A stretch of DNA of 64,000 bases. Origin: Portulaca oleracea (Eukaryota; Streptophyta; Magnoliopsida; Caryophyllales; Portulacaceae). The stretch spans positions 56,183,518-56,247,517 of the forward strand of contig CM055869.1 of the NCBI GenBank assembly GCA_029582165.1. The letters run 5' to 3'. The notes beneath the pieces are model-generated. The model saw only the letters and a list, made by a program, of their open reading frames with translations. It did no database searches and was not told where the DNA came from. Positions 44,341 through 55,944 of this stretch are shown here, in pieces. Both the position numbers and the translations under genes were made by a program. Within the stretch, counting starts at the first letter, position 1; every line of letters begins with the position of its first letter.

Positions 44341-46345
44341 GGCGTTCGAACACTCTTGGCTTAATGTAAGCGATCAAGTGTTGCATCTATCCGCTCGGTG
44401 GCGTCTACAGGTGGTAGACTCCTCCTACTATCAATGGGACACTTACTTTGGAGTGGTGGAAGTGGAGCCCATGGGGTGATAGCGCTAGTGGCGGCGACAC
44501 GGAGGTCCGCATGATGAGGATTGAGAAAGATGCACATGCAGGTCTTTATGCAACGAACCTATGTAATGCTATGCATGACTCTTTATTATGCACTTAGACG
44601 ATGCAATGCAATGATGAAATAACGCTTTTTTATTTTTATTTTTTATATGCACTAGCGCGAACTCATCGATGTGATGCTTATGCAATGATGATGCTACGTA
44701 ATGCACTTCTTTTATTTTCATGTACTCTTATGCACAAAGTAACAAAAATGTGCAATGCGATGCAATCTACATGGTGGGATTACTCCCTTCCCCAAACGAA
44801 AAATGACCAAAATAAAAATAAAAACGAGAATTAAACGCTACAATGCGCTCGAACTACGATTTGGGGCGAATAACCATCTCGTGGACCCGCATTATGACCA
44901 AGATGGAGGCGAAATGGTTTTGTGAGATAGCCCAATAACCCGCCCAAACCCGTCTGGCGTTCAAGCCCAATGGGAGCTTCACCTATAGAAGCTGGGTGAA
45001 GCGGCAAAGGAGGCCCATAAACCCGTGCAGGTTGCATAGTTGTTTTTTTCTTCCTTTTTGTAAACTCAATTCAACAAGCAAGCACAAAGATTAATCTGAC
45101 AAAATCAAAACTCGATTCGAAAGAGATAGGAAGAAATTTTCAATCCCAAAGGAGAGAACATGTACTTGAGGCATAAATCCATGATCTTAAGAATAATGCA
45201 AATGTGCGCGGTTAGTTATGGACGTAGGTCAGTTAAAAAGAGAAAACCTCTCATAGGAAAGAACAAACACTCAAACCCTCAATTTTGAAAATGTATGTGT
45301 GTTTTCTCATACTCAAACCAATAGAAACAAACTACCATAAGCTTGGTAAGAACCTCGCTCTCCACTACTGGTATGCAATGCACAAGTGACAATCAAAAAG
45401 ACTTTTTCGGGTTGCAACGGGGCTTAGGTTAGGGTAAGGAGTGGTAAAATTTGGAAATGAGGAGTTAAGAGCCATGCTTGGATTGATTTTCAATGAATAA
45501 AACACTCTAAACTCTCCTTCTTTCTTAATGTATGCAAGGCATTTCACCTTTCACCCTGAAACATTTCAACTGAATACAACCAGGTCAAAGTTTTCTGAAC
45601 TTTAAATTGAATCTCCCTAATCACCCTTTTACTTTTGAAACTCTTTTCCTTTTTTTATCAATTTTTTATTCTTTCTTTTTTTGTGGGTGATCGGGGAGAA
45701 GAATATCTATGGAATCTTCGACTTTGATATAATATATGAACAACATAACCAAATACCAATCGCTCAAGATATGGGACTTTCAGATTCTCCCAAACTTCCA
45801 AAAAAAAGACAAACTCTCATTCAACCAAGCAAGGCAAAGGAATACTGGATATCAGAGGCCAAGGCTCGTATTGTCAGGGTTCAATCATGAAAAAAGGATA
45901 AACAAAGGCTAGGCGGGGCAAAAAGAACGGTAAATATAATGTAAGGAAGGCTATTTAGCTATGTAGCTTATCAAAATAAAATCGAATGCCTTAATCACTT
46001 TGTCACAGCGTGCAATGCAAATGTGTAGTCTCAAGCAAGATGCAAAACAAGTTCTAGAGATGCAACTAATGGGTGAGTCACTCAAGGGATCATGGAATTG
46101 ATAAAAGTTATCAATTCAAAATTTAGGCAATGTGGACTCACGGGATGGGGCTCAATCAACTAAACTTAGCCCAAAGATTTGCGGCACGCACATTTATACT
46201 TTCTAAGATAGTCAAAGTAGTCAGATACAACTTTCATAACTTGTCTCAAAATCAGAAGGTTTGAAGGAAAAGGTTTCAAAAACTTTTGAGATCTCGTCCA
46301 AATTTTTCTAAGTGAAGCAAGTTAAACTGAAAGTAAGAAAGGTTT
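44341..46345 (-). other. Non-coding internal region of inner retrotransposon
   Basis: Collinear with 39728-42150 of the outer element with small indels. About 200 bp next to gag, present in the outer copy, are missing here (jump at about 46348). No pol motif. Confidence 0.6.
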
Positions 46346-46436
46346 ACGACCTCCGTTGGATGGAATTAGTCTCAACAGTTTTCTGAGGGGGGCTAGGCTC
46401 GCTAGTGGCCCTCCTGTTGGAGCTAGATCCAGAATG

Positions 46437-47441
46437 TTATGTGCTCTTCTCGTTGTAAGCAGCTTCAATTTGCACACACAAATCCTTCAAAGTCTCAAAG
46501 TCTTTGATAGATTGAAAGCCAAAATGCTGGGTGATGCGAGGGTGGATGCTTTGCTTGAAAGTGCTCAATTGCATCCTAAAGGGGACTGCTTCGTCGATCT
46601 TTAACAGCATTGAGTGCCATCGTTCATAATAAGAGAGGAATGACTCATCACCTCCTTGCTTCATGGAAGTGAGGTCATCTACAGTGACCTCTTTTTGTTG
46701 GAGACGACTAAAATGGCTGATGAAGGCCTTGAACAACTCGTCTGCGTCAGTTTTGATGTGAGGGGGTAGATTTTGGTACCACACCTTGGCCTTACCTTCT
46801 AGAGTGGAAGGGAAGACTGTGGTGTAAAGACTTTCATCTACTTTGTGAAGAGGGGCCAGCCTCAATAACTCCTCTAGATGATGAGATGGGTTCTCAGTTG
46901 GCTTGAACCTGATGCCCGGTACTTCAACTTTGTCCCTTATTCTCGATATATGGTGTTTGGGGATGGCCAAATCCATGCAGGCGTCGGTGAAGGTCGGATC
47001 AGCTTTCATCATCCTTCTGGTGAGCATATCGACCTTCTCTTCAAGTTTTTTGACGTAGGGGTCCTCTGAAGTTTTAGAGTTATTCAGTACAAGTTTGGAC
47101 TTGACTTCACCAAATGACCTAGGTTTTGGGCCTCCATTTTTGGATTTGGGGTGACCCTCTCCAGCCCCATCATCAGCCTCGGCCTCAGACTTGGAACCAT
47201 AATAGTTTTCCTCTTCCTCAAGTTCGATGCCCAGCTTTTTGTTGATCTGCTTAATGGCTTCCAGCACGCCATTCATAGTTTGTTGATTTTCACTGAACTT
47301 CTTTTCTAGCTTCTCATTGGTTCTGTCCTCCTGGTCTGCCATGCAAATGGCAATTGCTTCCTGTACCCGCTCGTACAACCCATCAAGTTGCTTGTCACTA
47401 GAACTCTCCCCGAAAAGGTTGTTGGCTAGGGATCCTGACAT
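46437..47441 (-). pseudogene. gag of inner retrotransposon, ended by an early stop
   Basis: The single 334-residue frame starts MSGSLANNLFGE. It has a predicted coiled coil around LEKKFSENQQTMNGVLEAIK, a GGPKPRSFGE linker, EEKVDMLTRRMM, and a Gag domain with GKAKVWYQNLPPHI, FISHFSRLQQKEVTVDDL, FLSYYERWHSMLL and LKDLCVQIEAAYNEKST. The stop TAA stands where the outer copy has CAA (STQHSGW), so about 45 residues of the C-terminus are lost, and 10 bases are deleted just after. The main Gag domain is intact and might still be made. Protease, reverse transcriptase and integrase are absent. Confidence 0.88.
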
Positions 47442-48514
47442 GGTGGATTCACTGGATTCACTGGATTGGGCAGGCGGTCTGTAGTTGGGATTGTGAATGA
47501 GCCTGCCGGTTTGCGGGTCACGGATGCGGGCTTGGAGATGGTCTGCTATCTTGCCTTTATGGAAACTGGTTAGTGCTCGAAAGAACCTTTATGCCACCCG
47601 CCCAATGCATGCATGACTTAATGGACCTATATGAGCCTAGGACACGGACATGATGCCTACATGCTGACATAAGGGTGACTCACCCACTTTTATGGGAGTG
47701 CATGTCCTAACTCTATATGGACCTAGCATGATGACTGACAGGACTGATACTCATTGGGCATCTGACTCAAGGAGCGTCATAAAGGGCCGAATAGGATCAA
47801 TAGTAAGTGGATTGGGGTATCGCGATGCTCGAGCCCGATGTGGAAGGAGAAGAAAATGTGCCCAAACCCGTGCAGGTTTGAATCAGTAACTCCCCTTCAA
47901 ATAGGCGCAGACGATTCCACAGTGAGTCCAACTAGACTGCACGCGTCAAACCTGCAGGTTTAGGCCACAAACCCGTCTGGTTTGGGCGATCCATCTCTCA
48001 TTTGATCCTACGCGGCTAGAATGACGCCCCCATGTGATCTGAGACACTTGGACTCAACTTTTACAGGATTAATTTACATGACATACAGATGCGGGATGAG
48101 CCTAACCATGGCTTTAGATTCAGGGTTTTTCTAGGTTTAGGGAGATAAATAGGGTACCACATGTTCTCGCCCCGGTGCATTTTCCTTATATGGAATTCAT
48201 AGGAAAAATGTGTGGGGTGTTGCTCTTTGGGTTTCAAGGAAACCTTTAGAGTGTAACACGGGTGAGAGGAGAGATCAAATGCTTGGCGATGTAAGTACAT
48301 CCCACAAGTAGTGACCTCCCGCTCTCGGGATTGATTCCTAGTTTTAAAACCTAAACCAATGCTTTTGTGCTCCCCAGCCATAAAGGCCCAAGAGTAGCCT
48401 GGTATGCAATATGCCTAACAATGATAAAAATGTGAAATAAATTAATTCCTCCCCTTTTTACAAAAAAACACTAAAATTTAATTCTTTCAAGTTTTACCCT
48501 CTTTTTAAGTTTAA
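47442..48514 (-). other. Leader of inner retrotransposon
   Basis: Between primer site and gag start, collinear with 50883-52031 of the outer element. Contains AAACCCGTGCAGGTTT at about 47868 and a mixed pair AAACCTGCAGGTTT and AAACCCGTCTGGTTT at about 47947-47980. Confidence 0.6.
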
Positions 48515-48534
48515 GTCCCCAGTGGAGTCGCCAA
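48515..48534 (-). other. Primer-binding site of inner retrotransposon
   Basis: Identical to the site of the outer element: TTGGCGACTCCACTGGGGAC on the minus strand, two bases from the LTR. Confidence 0.65.
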
Positions 48535-48536
48535 TC

Positions 48537-49728
48537 TGTAGACCCCGAAAAATTTGATGACCTTTTTCGCGGTGCTACTTAAGGAGTGATTGGGAGCCGA
48601 CTAGGATTGCTTAACCTTAAATAAGGTTGAACTTTTAAGAATGTTTTCGTTAACGGATTAATCTAATTTATGCGCCCTAATCCCGAGATTCACCTTTTTA
48701 AGAAAGAAGAAAGAAAGAGATAAAAAGGAGGGGAAAACACTAGGAACCCGTGCAGGTTCATTGCTTGAACCGAGACGGGTTTCCGCAATTGCCCACAAGA
48801 AAAGAAAACAAAGGAAAGATTAGAAAAGAGAGGTGATAAACCCGTGCAGGTTCATGAGTTGAACCGAGCCGCTAGCTCAGTGCTATCCGGATTGGACCGA
48901 ATAAATAGCAGTAAAAGAAAATGAAAAGAGCACAAGAAACCTGCCTGGGTTCATGGATTGAACCAAACCGGATTACCTTTTGCGTTAATCACAAATTAAG
49001 TCAAAGAAACCGTAAAAAGGAAAATACCGAAGTATGAATAGAGTCGCCAGTTGAATTTTTAGGAGAAAAACAACAAACCATTTAAATATAGACTCCGGCC
49101 TGCGAATCCAGAGATGGATTCGGGGGTAAGGTTACGAATTTGACAATTAAAATCATCAAATCCGCCTATTCAACGAATAGACTTTACTAGAATTAAACCA
49201 AAGCAAAACAAAAGTTAAAAGGGAGGGATTAGATATAAATTTCACAAATTCATCATTAAATTCATGCAAAGCATTGAAAATGTAAAAGAAACATGAATTC
49301 GATAGATTATGCTACCTGGTTTACATCAACTATGCTAACCTTTAGTGAAGCAGCATGCAAAGGGAGAGAAGAGGTGGAGAGAATTATGCTAGTGTCAATA
49401 CTCTAGCACAATGTTGTGTCAATGGAAGGGAAAAAAGGTTTAATTTATAGTGGAATAGGGGGAATAGGGGGTGCGTTTAGGGTTAGCATATGGCCGCGGA
49501 ACCCAGACGGTTCTTGGTGAATCGAGCTCGCCCGATAAACTCAACCGGTTTGATCAGGGCTGAGCTATGCTCCGCCCAACGAACCTGCACGGTTTATCCC
49601 GTAGTATTGGGCCATTATGCTTGTTTTCGGGCTAGAAAAGAAATGGGTTTGCATGCTACTAAACTACTCGGCTAGCTTATTTTTACAAATAACTAAAACT
49701 AATACCGGTACAAAATCCGGTGTCTACA
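48537..49728 (-). repeat. 5' LTR of inner retrotransposon
   Basis: 1192 bp with TGTAGAC...GTCTACA tips. TATA-like CACTATAAATTAAACC (minus reading) lies at about 49440-49455. It lacks the 46-bp tandem repeat of the outer LTRs. Confidence 0.9.
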
Positions 49729-49737
49729 CCATCATTC

Positions 49738-50882
49738 TTATCGCTCTTTGTCCTCTAGAATCAGCCTCAACGGGGTGTACGGCCTCCGTTGGATGGAATT
49801 AGTCTCAACAGTTTTCTGAGGGGGGCTAGGCGCGCTAGTGGCCCTCCTGTTGGAGCTAGATCCTTTCCAGCCTGAATGTTGTGTGCTTTTCTCATTGTTA
49901 GCGGCTTCAATTTGAACACACAAGTCCTTCAAAGTTTCAAAGTCTTTGATAGATTGGAAGCCAAAATGCCGTGTGATGCAAGGATGGATGCTTTGCTTGA
50001 AAGTGCTTAGTTGCATCCTAAAGGGGACTGCCTCGTCGATCTCTGACAGCCTTGAGTGCCATCGTTCATAATAAGAGAGGAATGACTCATCATCTCTTTG
50101 CTTCATGGAAGTGAGGTCATCTATAGTGACCTCCTTTTGTTGGAGACGACTAAAATGGCTGATGAAGGCCTTGAACAACTCGCCTGCGTCAATCTTGATG
50201 TGAGGGGGTAGATTTTGGTACCACACCTTGGCCTTACCTTCTAGAGTGGAAGGGAAGACTGTGGTGTAAAGACCTTCATCTACTTTGTGAAGAGGGGCCA
50301 GCCTCAGGAACTCCTCTAGATGATGAGATGGGTTCTCAGATGGCTTGAACCTGATGCCCGGTACTTCAACTTTGTCCCTTACCCTTGATACATGGTGTTT
50401 GGGGATGGCCAAACCCATGCAAGCGTCTGTAAAGGTTGGATCAATTTTCATCATCCTTCTGGTGAGCATGTCAACCTTCTCTTCAAGCTTCTTGCATAGG
50501 GGTCCTCCGAGGTTTTGGAGTTATTCTTTACGGATTTAGACTTGGCCTCACCAGATGAATTGGGTTTTGGGCCCCCATTTTTGGATTTAGGGTTACCCTT
50601 GTCAGCTCCGTCATCAGCTTCAGCCTCAGACTCGGAGGCATAGTAGTTGTCTTCTTCCTCAGGCTCAATGCCCAGCTTCTTGTTGATCTGCTTAATGGCT
50701 TCCAGCACGCCATTCATGGTCTGTTGATTTTCACTGAACTTCTTTTCTAGCTTCTCATTGGTTCTGTCCTCCTGGTCTGCCATGCAAAAGGCAATTGCTT
50801 CCTGTATCCGCTCATACAGCCCATCAAGTTGCTTGTCACCAGAACTCTCCCCGAAAAGATTGTTGGCGAGGAATCCTGACAT
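49738..50882 (-). pseudogene. gag of outer retrotransposon, frameshifted
   Basis: Starts at 50882 with MSGFLANNLFGE and is the same Gag as in the inner element. Order: an acidic N-terminal part with a predicted coiled coil (about residues 20-70, LEKKFSENQQTMNGVLEAIK), a KSKNGGPKP linker, then the retrotransposon Gag domain (VWYQNLPPHI, FKAFISHFSRLQQKEVT, LSYYERWH). A one-base loss near 50492, relative to the inner copy, breaks the frame between DPYA and the MLTRRMM segment, leaving frames of 143 and 243 codons. The C-terminal end (HSGWKG...LILEDKER) stops at 49738, five bases from the TSD of the inner insertion. No zinc knuckle seen. Confidence 0.88.
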
Positions 50883-52031
50883 GGTGGATTCACTGGATTC
50901 ACTGGATCAGGCAGGCGGTCTGTAGTTGGGATTGTGAATGAGCCTGCCGGTTCGTGGATCACGGATGCGGGCTCGGAGATGGTCTGCTATCCTGCCTGCA
51001 TGGAAACTGGTTTAGTGCTCGAAAGAACCTTTATGCCACCCGCCCAATGCATGTATGACTTAATGGACCTATATGAACCTAGGACATGGACATGACGCCT
51101 ACATGCTGACATAAGGGTGACTCACCCACTTTTGCGGAAGTGCATGTCCTAACTCTATATGGACCTAGCATGATGACTGACAGGACTGATACTCATTGGG
51201 TCATTACTTGGATCGAGCCACGATGGATCATGTTTGAATTTTTATCGGGCTCAAGATCAAGGTACAAGATACAATGGGAATCTGACTCAAGGAGCGTCAT
51301 AAAGGGCCGAATAGGATCAATAGTAAGTGGATTGGGCCGATCGCAAAGATAGAACAGTTTGGCCCGATGTGGAAGGAGAAGAAAAAACAGGCCCAAACCC
51401 GTCTGGGTTTGAACTGTAATTCCTCCCTTTCAAATGGGCATAGACAGGATTTCGCAGCGAGTCCAAGTAGGCCAGGCACATCAAACCCATCTGGGTTTGG
51501 GCCAGTCCGCCTCTCATCTTATCCTACGCGGGCTAGAATGACGTCCCACTCATGTTTGGGCTAGACATTTGGACTCATCTTTTACAGGATTAATTTACAT
51601 GACATACAGATGCGGGATGAGCCTAACCATGGCTTTAGATTCAGGGTTTTTCTAGGTTTAGGGCGATGAATAGGGTACCACATGTTCTTGCCCCGGTGCA
51701 TTTCCCTATATAGAATTCATAGGAAAAATGTGTTGGTGTTGCTCTTTGGGTTTCGAGGAAACCTTTAGAGTGTAACACGGGTGAGAGGAGAGATCAAATG
51801 CTTGGCGATGTAAGTGCATCCCACAAGTAGTGACCTCCCGCTCTCGGGACTGATTCATAGTTTTACAACCTAAACCAATGCTTTTGTGCTTCCCATCCAT
51901 AAAGGCCCAAGAGTAGCCTGGTATGCAATATGCCTAAAAATGATAAAAAGTGAAATAAATTAATTCCTCCCTTTTTTACAAAATTCACTAAAATTTAATT
52001 CTTTCAAGTTTAACCCTCTTTTTAAGTTTAA
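50883..52031 (-). other. Leader of outer retrotransposon
   Basis: Counterpart of 47442-48514. Here the palindromes read AAACCCGTCTGGGTTT (about 51396) and AAACCCATCTGGGTTT (about 51483). It has extra text around 51205-51270 absent from the inner copy. Confidence 0.6.
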
Positions 52032-52051
52032 GTCCCCAGTGGAGTCGCCAA
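52032..52051 (-). other. Primer-binding site of outer retrotransposon
   Basis: On the minus strand TTGGCGACTCCACTGGGGAC starts two bases after the 5' LTR. A tRNA ending GTCGCCA would pair with it. Tat/Ogre elements are reported to use tRNA-Arg here, but I could not check the tRNA. Confidence 0.65.
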
Positions 52052-52053
52052 TC

Positions 52054-53355
52054 TGTAGACCCCGAAAAATTGATAACCTTTTTCGCGGCGCTACTTAAAA
52101 AATGATTGGGAGTCGGCTAGGATTGCTTAACCTTAAATAAGGTTGAACTTTTAAGAATACTTTTGTTGACAAATCAATTTAATTTATGCGTCATAATCCC
52201 GAGATTCATTTTTTTTTTTTAAAAAAGGGACAAAAAGAAAAAAAAATTAAAAAGGAAAAGGAAAATGAGCAAACCCGTCTGGGTTCATGAGTTGAACCGA
52301 ACCGGGTTTGCTACTGCCAGACCCAAGAACAAATACACAAAAGAAAAGAATGAAAAGGAGGTGGTAAACCCGTATGGGTTCATGAATTGAACCGAACCGG
52401 GTTATCTCTTGCGCCATCCACAGATTAGACCGAAGAAACAGCGAAGCAGAAGGGAGTGAGGAAGGGGTTTCAGAACCCGTCCGAGTTCGTACCTTCATAT
52501 CCTCACTTAATTCTATCATTTTCCTCAAAAGAATAAGAGCGCACCATAGAAATAAAAAGAAAAAACCGAAGTATGAACATAGAGTCGCCAGTTGAATTTT
52601 TAGGAGAAAAACAACAAACCGTTTAAATACGAACTCCGGCCTGCGAATCCAAAGACGGATTCGGGGGTAAGGTTACGAATTTGACAATTAAAATCATCAA
52701 ATCCGCCTATTCAAACGAATAGACTCTACTAGGATTAAATCAAAGCAAAAAAAGTTAAAAGGGAGGAATTAGATATAAATTTCACAAGTTTAACATTAAT
52801 GTCATGCAAATTATGAATTGAAAACACAAGAATTACATGAATTCGTTAGGCTACATTGCATGGTTTACATCAATGTGATAATTATTCTAACCTTTAATGA
52901 AGTAGCATGCAAAGGGAGAGAAGAGGTAGAGAGAATATACTAGTGTCAATACTCTAGCATAATCTGCCGTCCAAATGGAGAGGGAATAGGTTTAATTTAT
53001 AGTGGAATGTAGGTTAGATGGGGCGATTAGGGTTTAATTTAGGTTTAGCCGCGGTAATACGACTTCGCTAACTCAGCCGGGTTTGGGCCGAGCTGAGCTA
53101 AGCTCTGGCTCACCAAACTCAGTCGGGTTTGGACCGAGCCGAGTTGAGCTCTGGCCCACCAAACTCAGACGGGTTTGGGCCGAGCCGAGTTGAGCTCTGG
53201 CCCACCAAACTCAGACGGGTTTGGGCCGTAATGTTGGGCCATTTTGCTTGCTTTTGGGCTAGAAAAGAAATAGGCTTGCATGCTACTAAATTACTCGGCT
53301 AGCTTATTTTTACAGATAACTAAAATTAATACCGGTACAAAATCCGGTGTCTACA
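52054..53355 (-). repeat. 5' LTR of outer retrotransposon
   Basis: 1302 bp. On the minus strand it begins TGTAGACACCGG and ends CGGGGTCTACA. A TATA-like CACTATAAATTAAACC lies at about 52995-53010 (minus reading). It holds three units of a 46-bp GC-rich tandem repeat near its 5' end. It is very close in sequence to 36721-38053, implying a recent insertion. Confidence 0.9.
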
Positions 53356-53360
53356 AACGT

Positions 53361-53694
53361 CAAGCTTACAAATTTATATAAAAAGTAGGTTTGGCAAAGC
53401 TGATCAGGTCCGAATGACTCACCGAACCTAATTCGATCGAGACTCGAAAATGGAAAAGTTCGTTGACTCAGAATGAACCCCAACAGATAAGACCCAACTC
53501 ACCCGACCCGACCTGAATTTATCTTATACTAAAGTTTGTTTGTTAACGATAATATTATTTAACAAAAAAAAAATTAAGAGACCAAAAATCAATTCAACCC
53601 AAAAACGCATGACCTAAACTTGAACCTAGTTGACCTAAAATGCCCAAATGAGTCCAACCAAAACCCGAGTTTAGTAGCCCAACTGCCATGTAAA
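53361..53694. other. Spacer with hAT-like text
   Basis: GACCCGACCTGAATTT and CCGAATGACTCACCGAACC words resemble eroded hAT MITEs such as the one at 26378-27040. No ends defined. Confidence 0.35.
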
Positions 53695-53699
53695 AAATC

Positions 53700-54985
53700 G
53701 ATTGTGCTCCCAGGAGCACAGTGTTCCATGAGCCCAGCTTATCCATATTAATATATTTTTTTTCTTTAATTAAATTAATTTGAGTTTTCCCTCCATTCAT
53801 ATTATTACTAAAGTAATAGAGGGAGTATGTGACATGCTAAATTAATTTGAGTTTTCCAATGCAAGTACTCATTTATACTTTTTATTTATGTATTTTGGTT
53901 TTTAATATTTTTTTCTGAATTTATGAGTATTTGAGCATTATAGGCTATGAGCATTATAGTTCAATTGTAATGAGCATTGTGTGTTTATATTATGAGTATT
54001 GTTACAGGCTGAGAATTATAGTTAAGTTTGATGAGCATTCATGTTTAAAGTAATAAGCATTGTTATAGTAGGTTATGAGCATAAGTGTTTAGATTCATGA
54101 GCATAATAGGTTTTTGTAATGAGCATTGTTGTTATAGGCTAGTAGTTAAGCTTGATGAGCATTGTGTGTTTATGTAATGAGCATTTGTTATAGATTAGAT
54201 TCATGAGCATATGGTCATATTTTTTATCAGCTAACCTCTAAAGTTGGATGTATTTGATGTCAATTTATTTGTGTAATGAGCATTATATATAGCTACGAGC
54301 ATTATAGTTCAGATGTAATGAGCATTGTTTGCTTATGTTATGAGCATTGTTGTAGGCTGAGAATTGTAGTTAAGTTTGATGAGCATTCGTGTTAAAAGTG
54401 ATGAGCATTGTTTTTGTAGGTTATTAGCATATGTGTTTAGATTCATGAGCATAATGGGTTTGTGTAATGAACATTGTTGTTATAGATTATGAGCATAGGT
54501 GTTTAGATTCATGAGCATAATGTGTTTATACAATGAACATTCTCGTTATAGGTTATGAGCATAGGTGTTTAGATTCGTGAGCATAATGTGTTTATTCAAT
54601 GAGCATTGTCGTTATAGGTTATGAGCATTGTAGTTCGGCTTAGATGAGTATAATGGTTTCATGTAATGAGCATTAATGTCGTTATAGGTTATGAGCATTG
54701 TAGTTCAGTTTAACGAGCATTATGGTTTTATTTAATGAACATTGTCGTTATAGGTCATGAGCATTGTAGTTTTGAATAAGCATATTACTAATTATGAGCA
54801 TTCATATATTGGTTTATAAGCATTATATTTTATGTTTATAAGCATTTATATACTAATTTATAAATATTGTAGTAAAAAAAAAATAAAAAAATTTGACACA
54901 CAGGAACATTTTAAAATAAAAATAATACACGAAAAAAGAAAAAAGTGATGGGCGCACCATGCAACATGGACCCGGGTGCACCTTC
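53700..54985. repeat. TGAGCAT minisatellite element
   Basis: From about 53925 to 54860 the heptamer TGAGCAT or a one-base variant recurs roughly every 22 bp. The best-kept part (about 54485-54615) shows a 66-bp higher unit (GTTATAGGTTATGAGCATAG, then TTTAGATTCATGAGCATAAT, then a third GAGCAT). It lies between GTGCTCCCAGGAGCACAGTG (about 53705) and GGGCGCACC..GGGTGCACC (about 54950), which may be the ends of one element. No ORF. Confidence 0.65.
53788..53828. mobile_element. Minimal Stowaway-like hairpin
   Basis: CCCTCCATTCATATTATTAC faces GTAATAGAGGGAG with almost no loop, so only the tips remain. A deletion relic of a Stowaway MITE. Confidence 0.45.
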
Positions 54986-55241
54986 GTCATCTCAACTGCC
55001 GGCCTATGTGTAGCAAATAAACTTTCAGATAACTACTATCTCCGTCCCTAAATAAGTGTCAATTTAACTACGCTTTGACCGTTGATTACTCACAAATTAC
55101 AATGAGTTACAATATAAAATTAACGTCATTGTAATTTTTAGTACAATATCTTTCAAACAGTGATAATTTCATAGTATAACATATCATTATACTATGCTTA
55201 TATTTATTTTTTTGAATTATTTAATTGAAATACAAAATAAT

Positions 55242-55514
55242 TACTCGCTCTATTTCATATTAATTGACACTTAAACTGTCACTTTCCATTTCCCAATATC
55301 TAAATGAATTATTTTAACTTTAATAATTTTGTTAACTTTTTACTTTTTCAATCAATAAAAACTACTTCTACTCACATTCTCTCACTACCTACACATTGGT
55401 ATCCGAAAAAACACCTTGCAAAATAGTGTTATTTAATTATGTGGCTAGTTTTATTAGTTAAACTTGGTATGTGAAAATTTTTAAAGTGTCAATTAATATG
55501 GAACGAAGGGAATA
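55242..55514. mobile_element. Stowaway-like MITE
   Basis: TA flanks. TACTCGCTCTATTTCATATTAATTG pairs with TTAATATGGAACGAAGGGAATA. An additional single end (CTCCGTCCCTAAATAAGTGTC) lies at about 55040, so an older, broken copy may surround it. Confidence 0.6.
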
Positions 55515-55751
55515 TTTGCTATCTTAAATCAAAACATTTACTGTAATATTTTATAGGGTTTTCTTTACCAAAAAAAATCCGTACTGAGGGGCTTGTGACC
55601 GGGAATAATCTAAAGCGACTTTTCAGCCACTAGCAGTAAACCAATTCTGCCACCGAAAAACTGACGTCGTAACCGGAAAGTATGTTTATTCATACTTCAA
55701 AAAGGGAATTTCTGGTCTCCACATTAGCTTTTTGGTGTAGGAAATTGATTA

Positions 55752-55941
55752 TGGACTGTTTGGTTGTACATTGACCTCGGGAAAGTTTTTACAAGGGGTC
55801 CACCATTTGCAAGGTTTTCATAGGGAAAATTTCCCTTAGGCTTAAGGGAAATTTTTCTCGAGGAAATATTTCCAATGGAAAACTTTCCAGGGAAACTTTT
55901 GAACGGGAAAATTTTTTCTAGGAATCTTACGAAACGCACCC
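55752..55941. mobile_element. MITE of the GGGTGCATTTGG family
   Basis: Inverse orientation to 1969-2226: TTGGTTGTACATTGACCTCG, AAGTTTTTACAAGGGG and the final CGAAACGCACCC match its complement. TTA and TAA flanks. AAATTTCC/GGAAATTT blocks give a strong fold. Confidence 0.65.
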
Positions 55942-55944
55942 TAA

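Larger units (their letters stand above)
42316..49728 (-). mobile_element. Inner gag-only LTR retrotransposon nested in the outer one, TSD CCATC
   Basis: Flanked by the exact duplication CCATC (42311-42315 and 49729-49733). It has the same orientation and general plan as its host but a distinct LTR subfamily (TTTGATGACC and GCGGTGCTACTTAAGGAG against TTGATAACC and GCGGCGCTACTTAAAAAA). The 7413 bp hold LTR, primer site, leader, gag, a non-coding tract collinear with the outer element, and an unrelated block of about 0.83 kb at 43508-44340. No pol. It entered 10 bp downstream of the outer gag stop codon. Confidence 0.88.
36721..53355 (-). mobile_element. Outer gag-only LTR retrotransposon (TR-GAG type), TSD AACGT
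   Basis: The two LTRs (36721-38053 and 52054-53355) share tips TGTAGAC and GTCTACA and the same subfamily text, and the element is flanked by the exact duplication AACGT (36716-36720 and 53356-53360). Gag, primer site and TATA all read on the minus strand, so 52054-53355 is the 5' LTR. Between the LTRs there is gag but no protease, reverse transcriptase, RNase H or integrase, so it must have moved with enzymes from another element. Without the inner insert it is about 9.2 kb. Tat/Ogre-like affinity is suggested by the Gag, the primer site and the GGGGGCTA polypurine end. This is inference. Confidence 0.88.

Noticed and set aside
36721..53355. A search for reverse transcriptase, integrase or RNase H in the nested retrotransposons
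   Set aside because: No frame shows an active-site motif or a long ORF apart from gag, so the elements are called gag-only and not simply damaged full elements.
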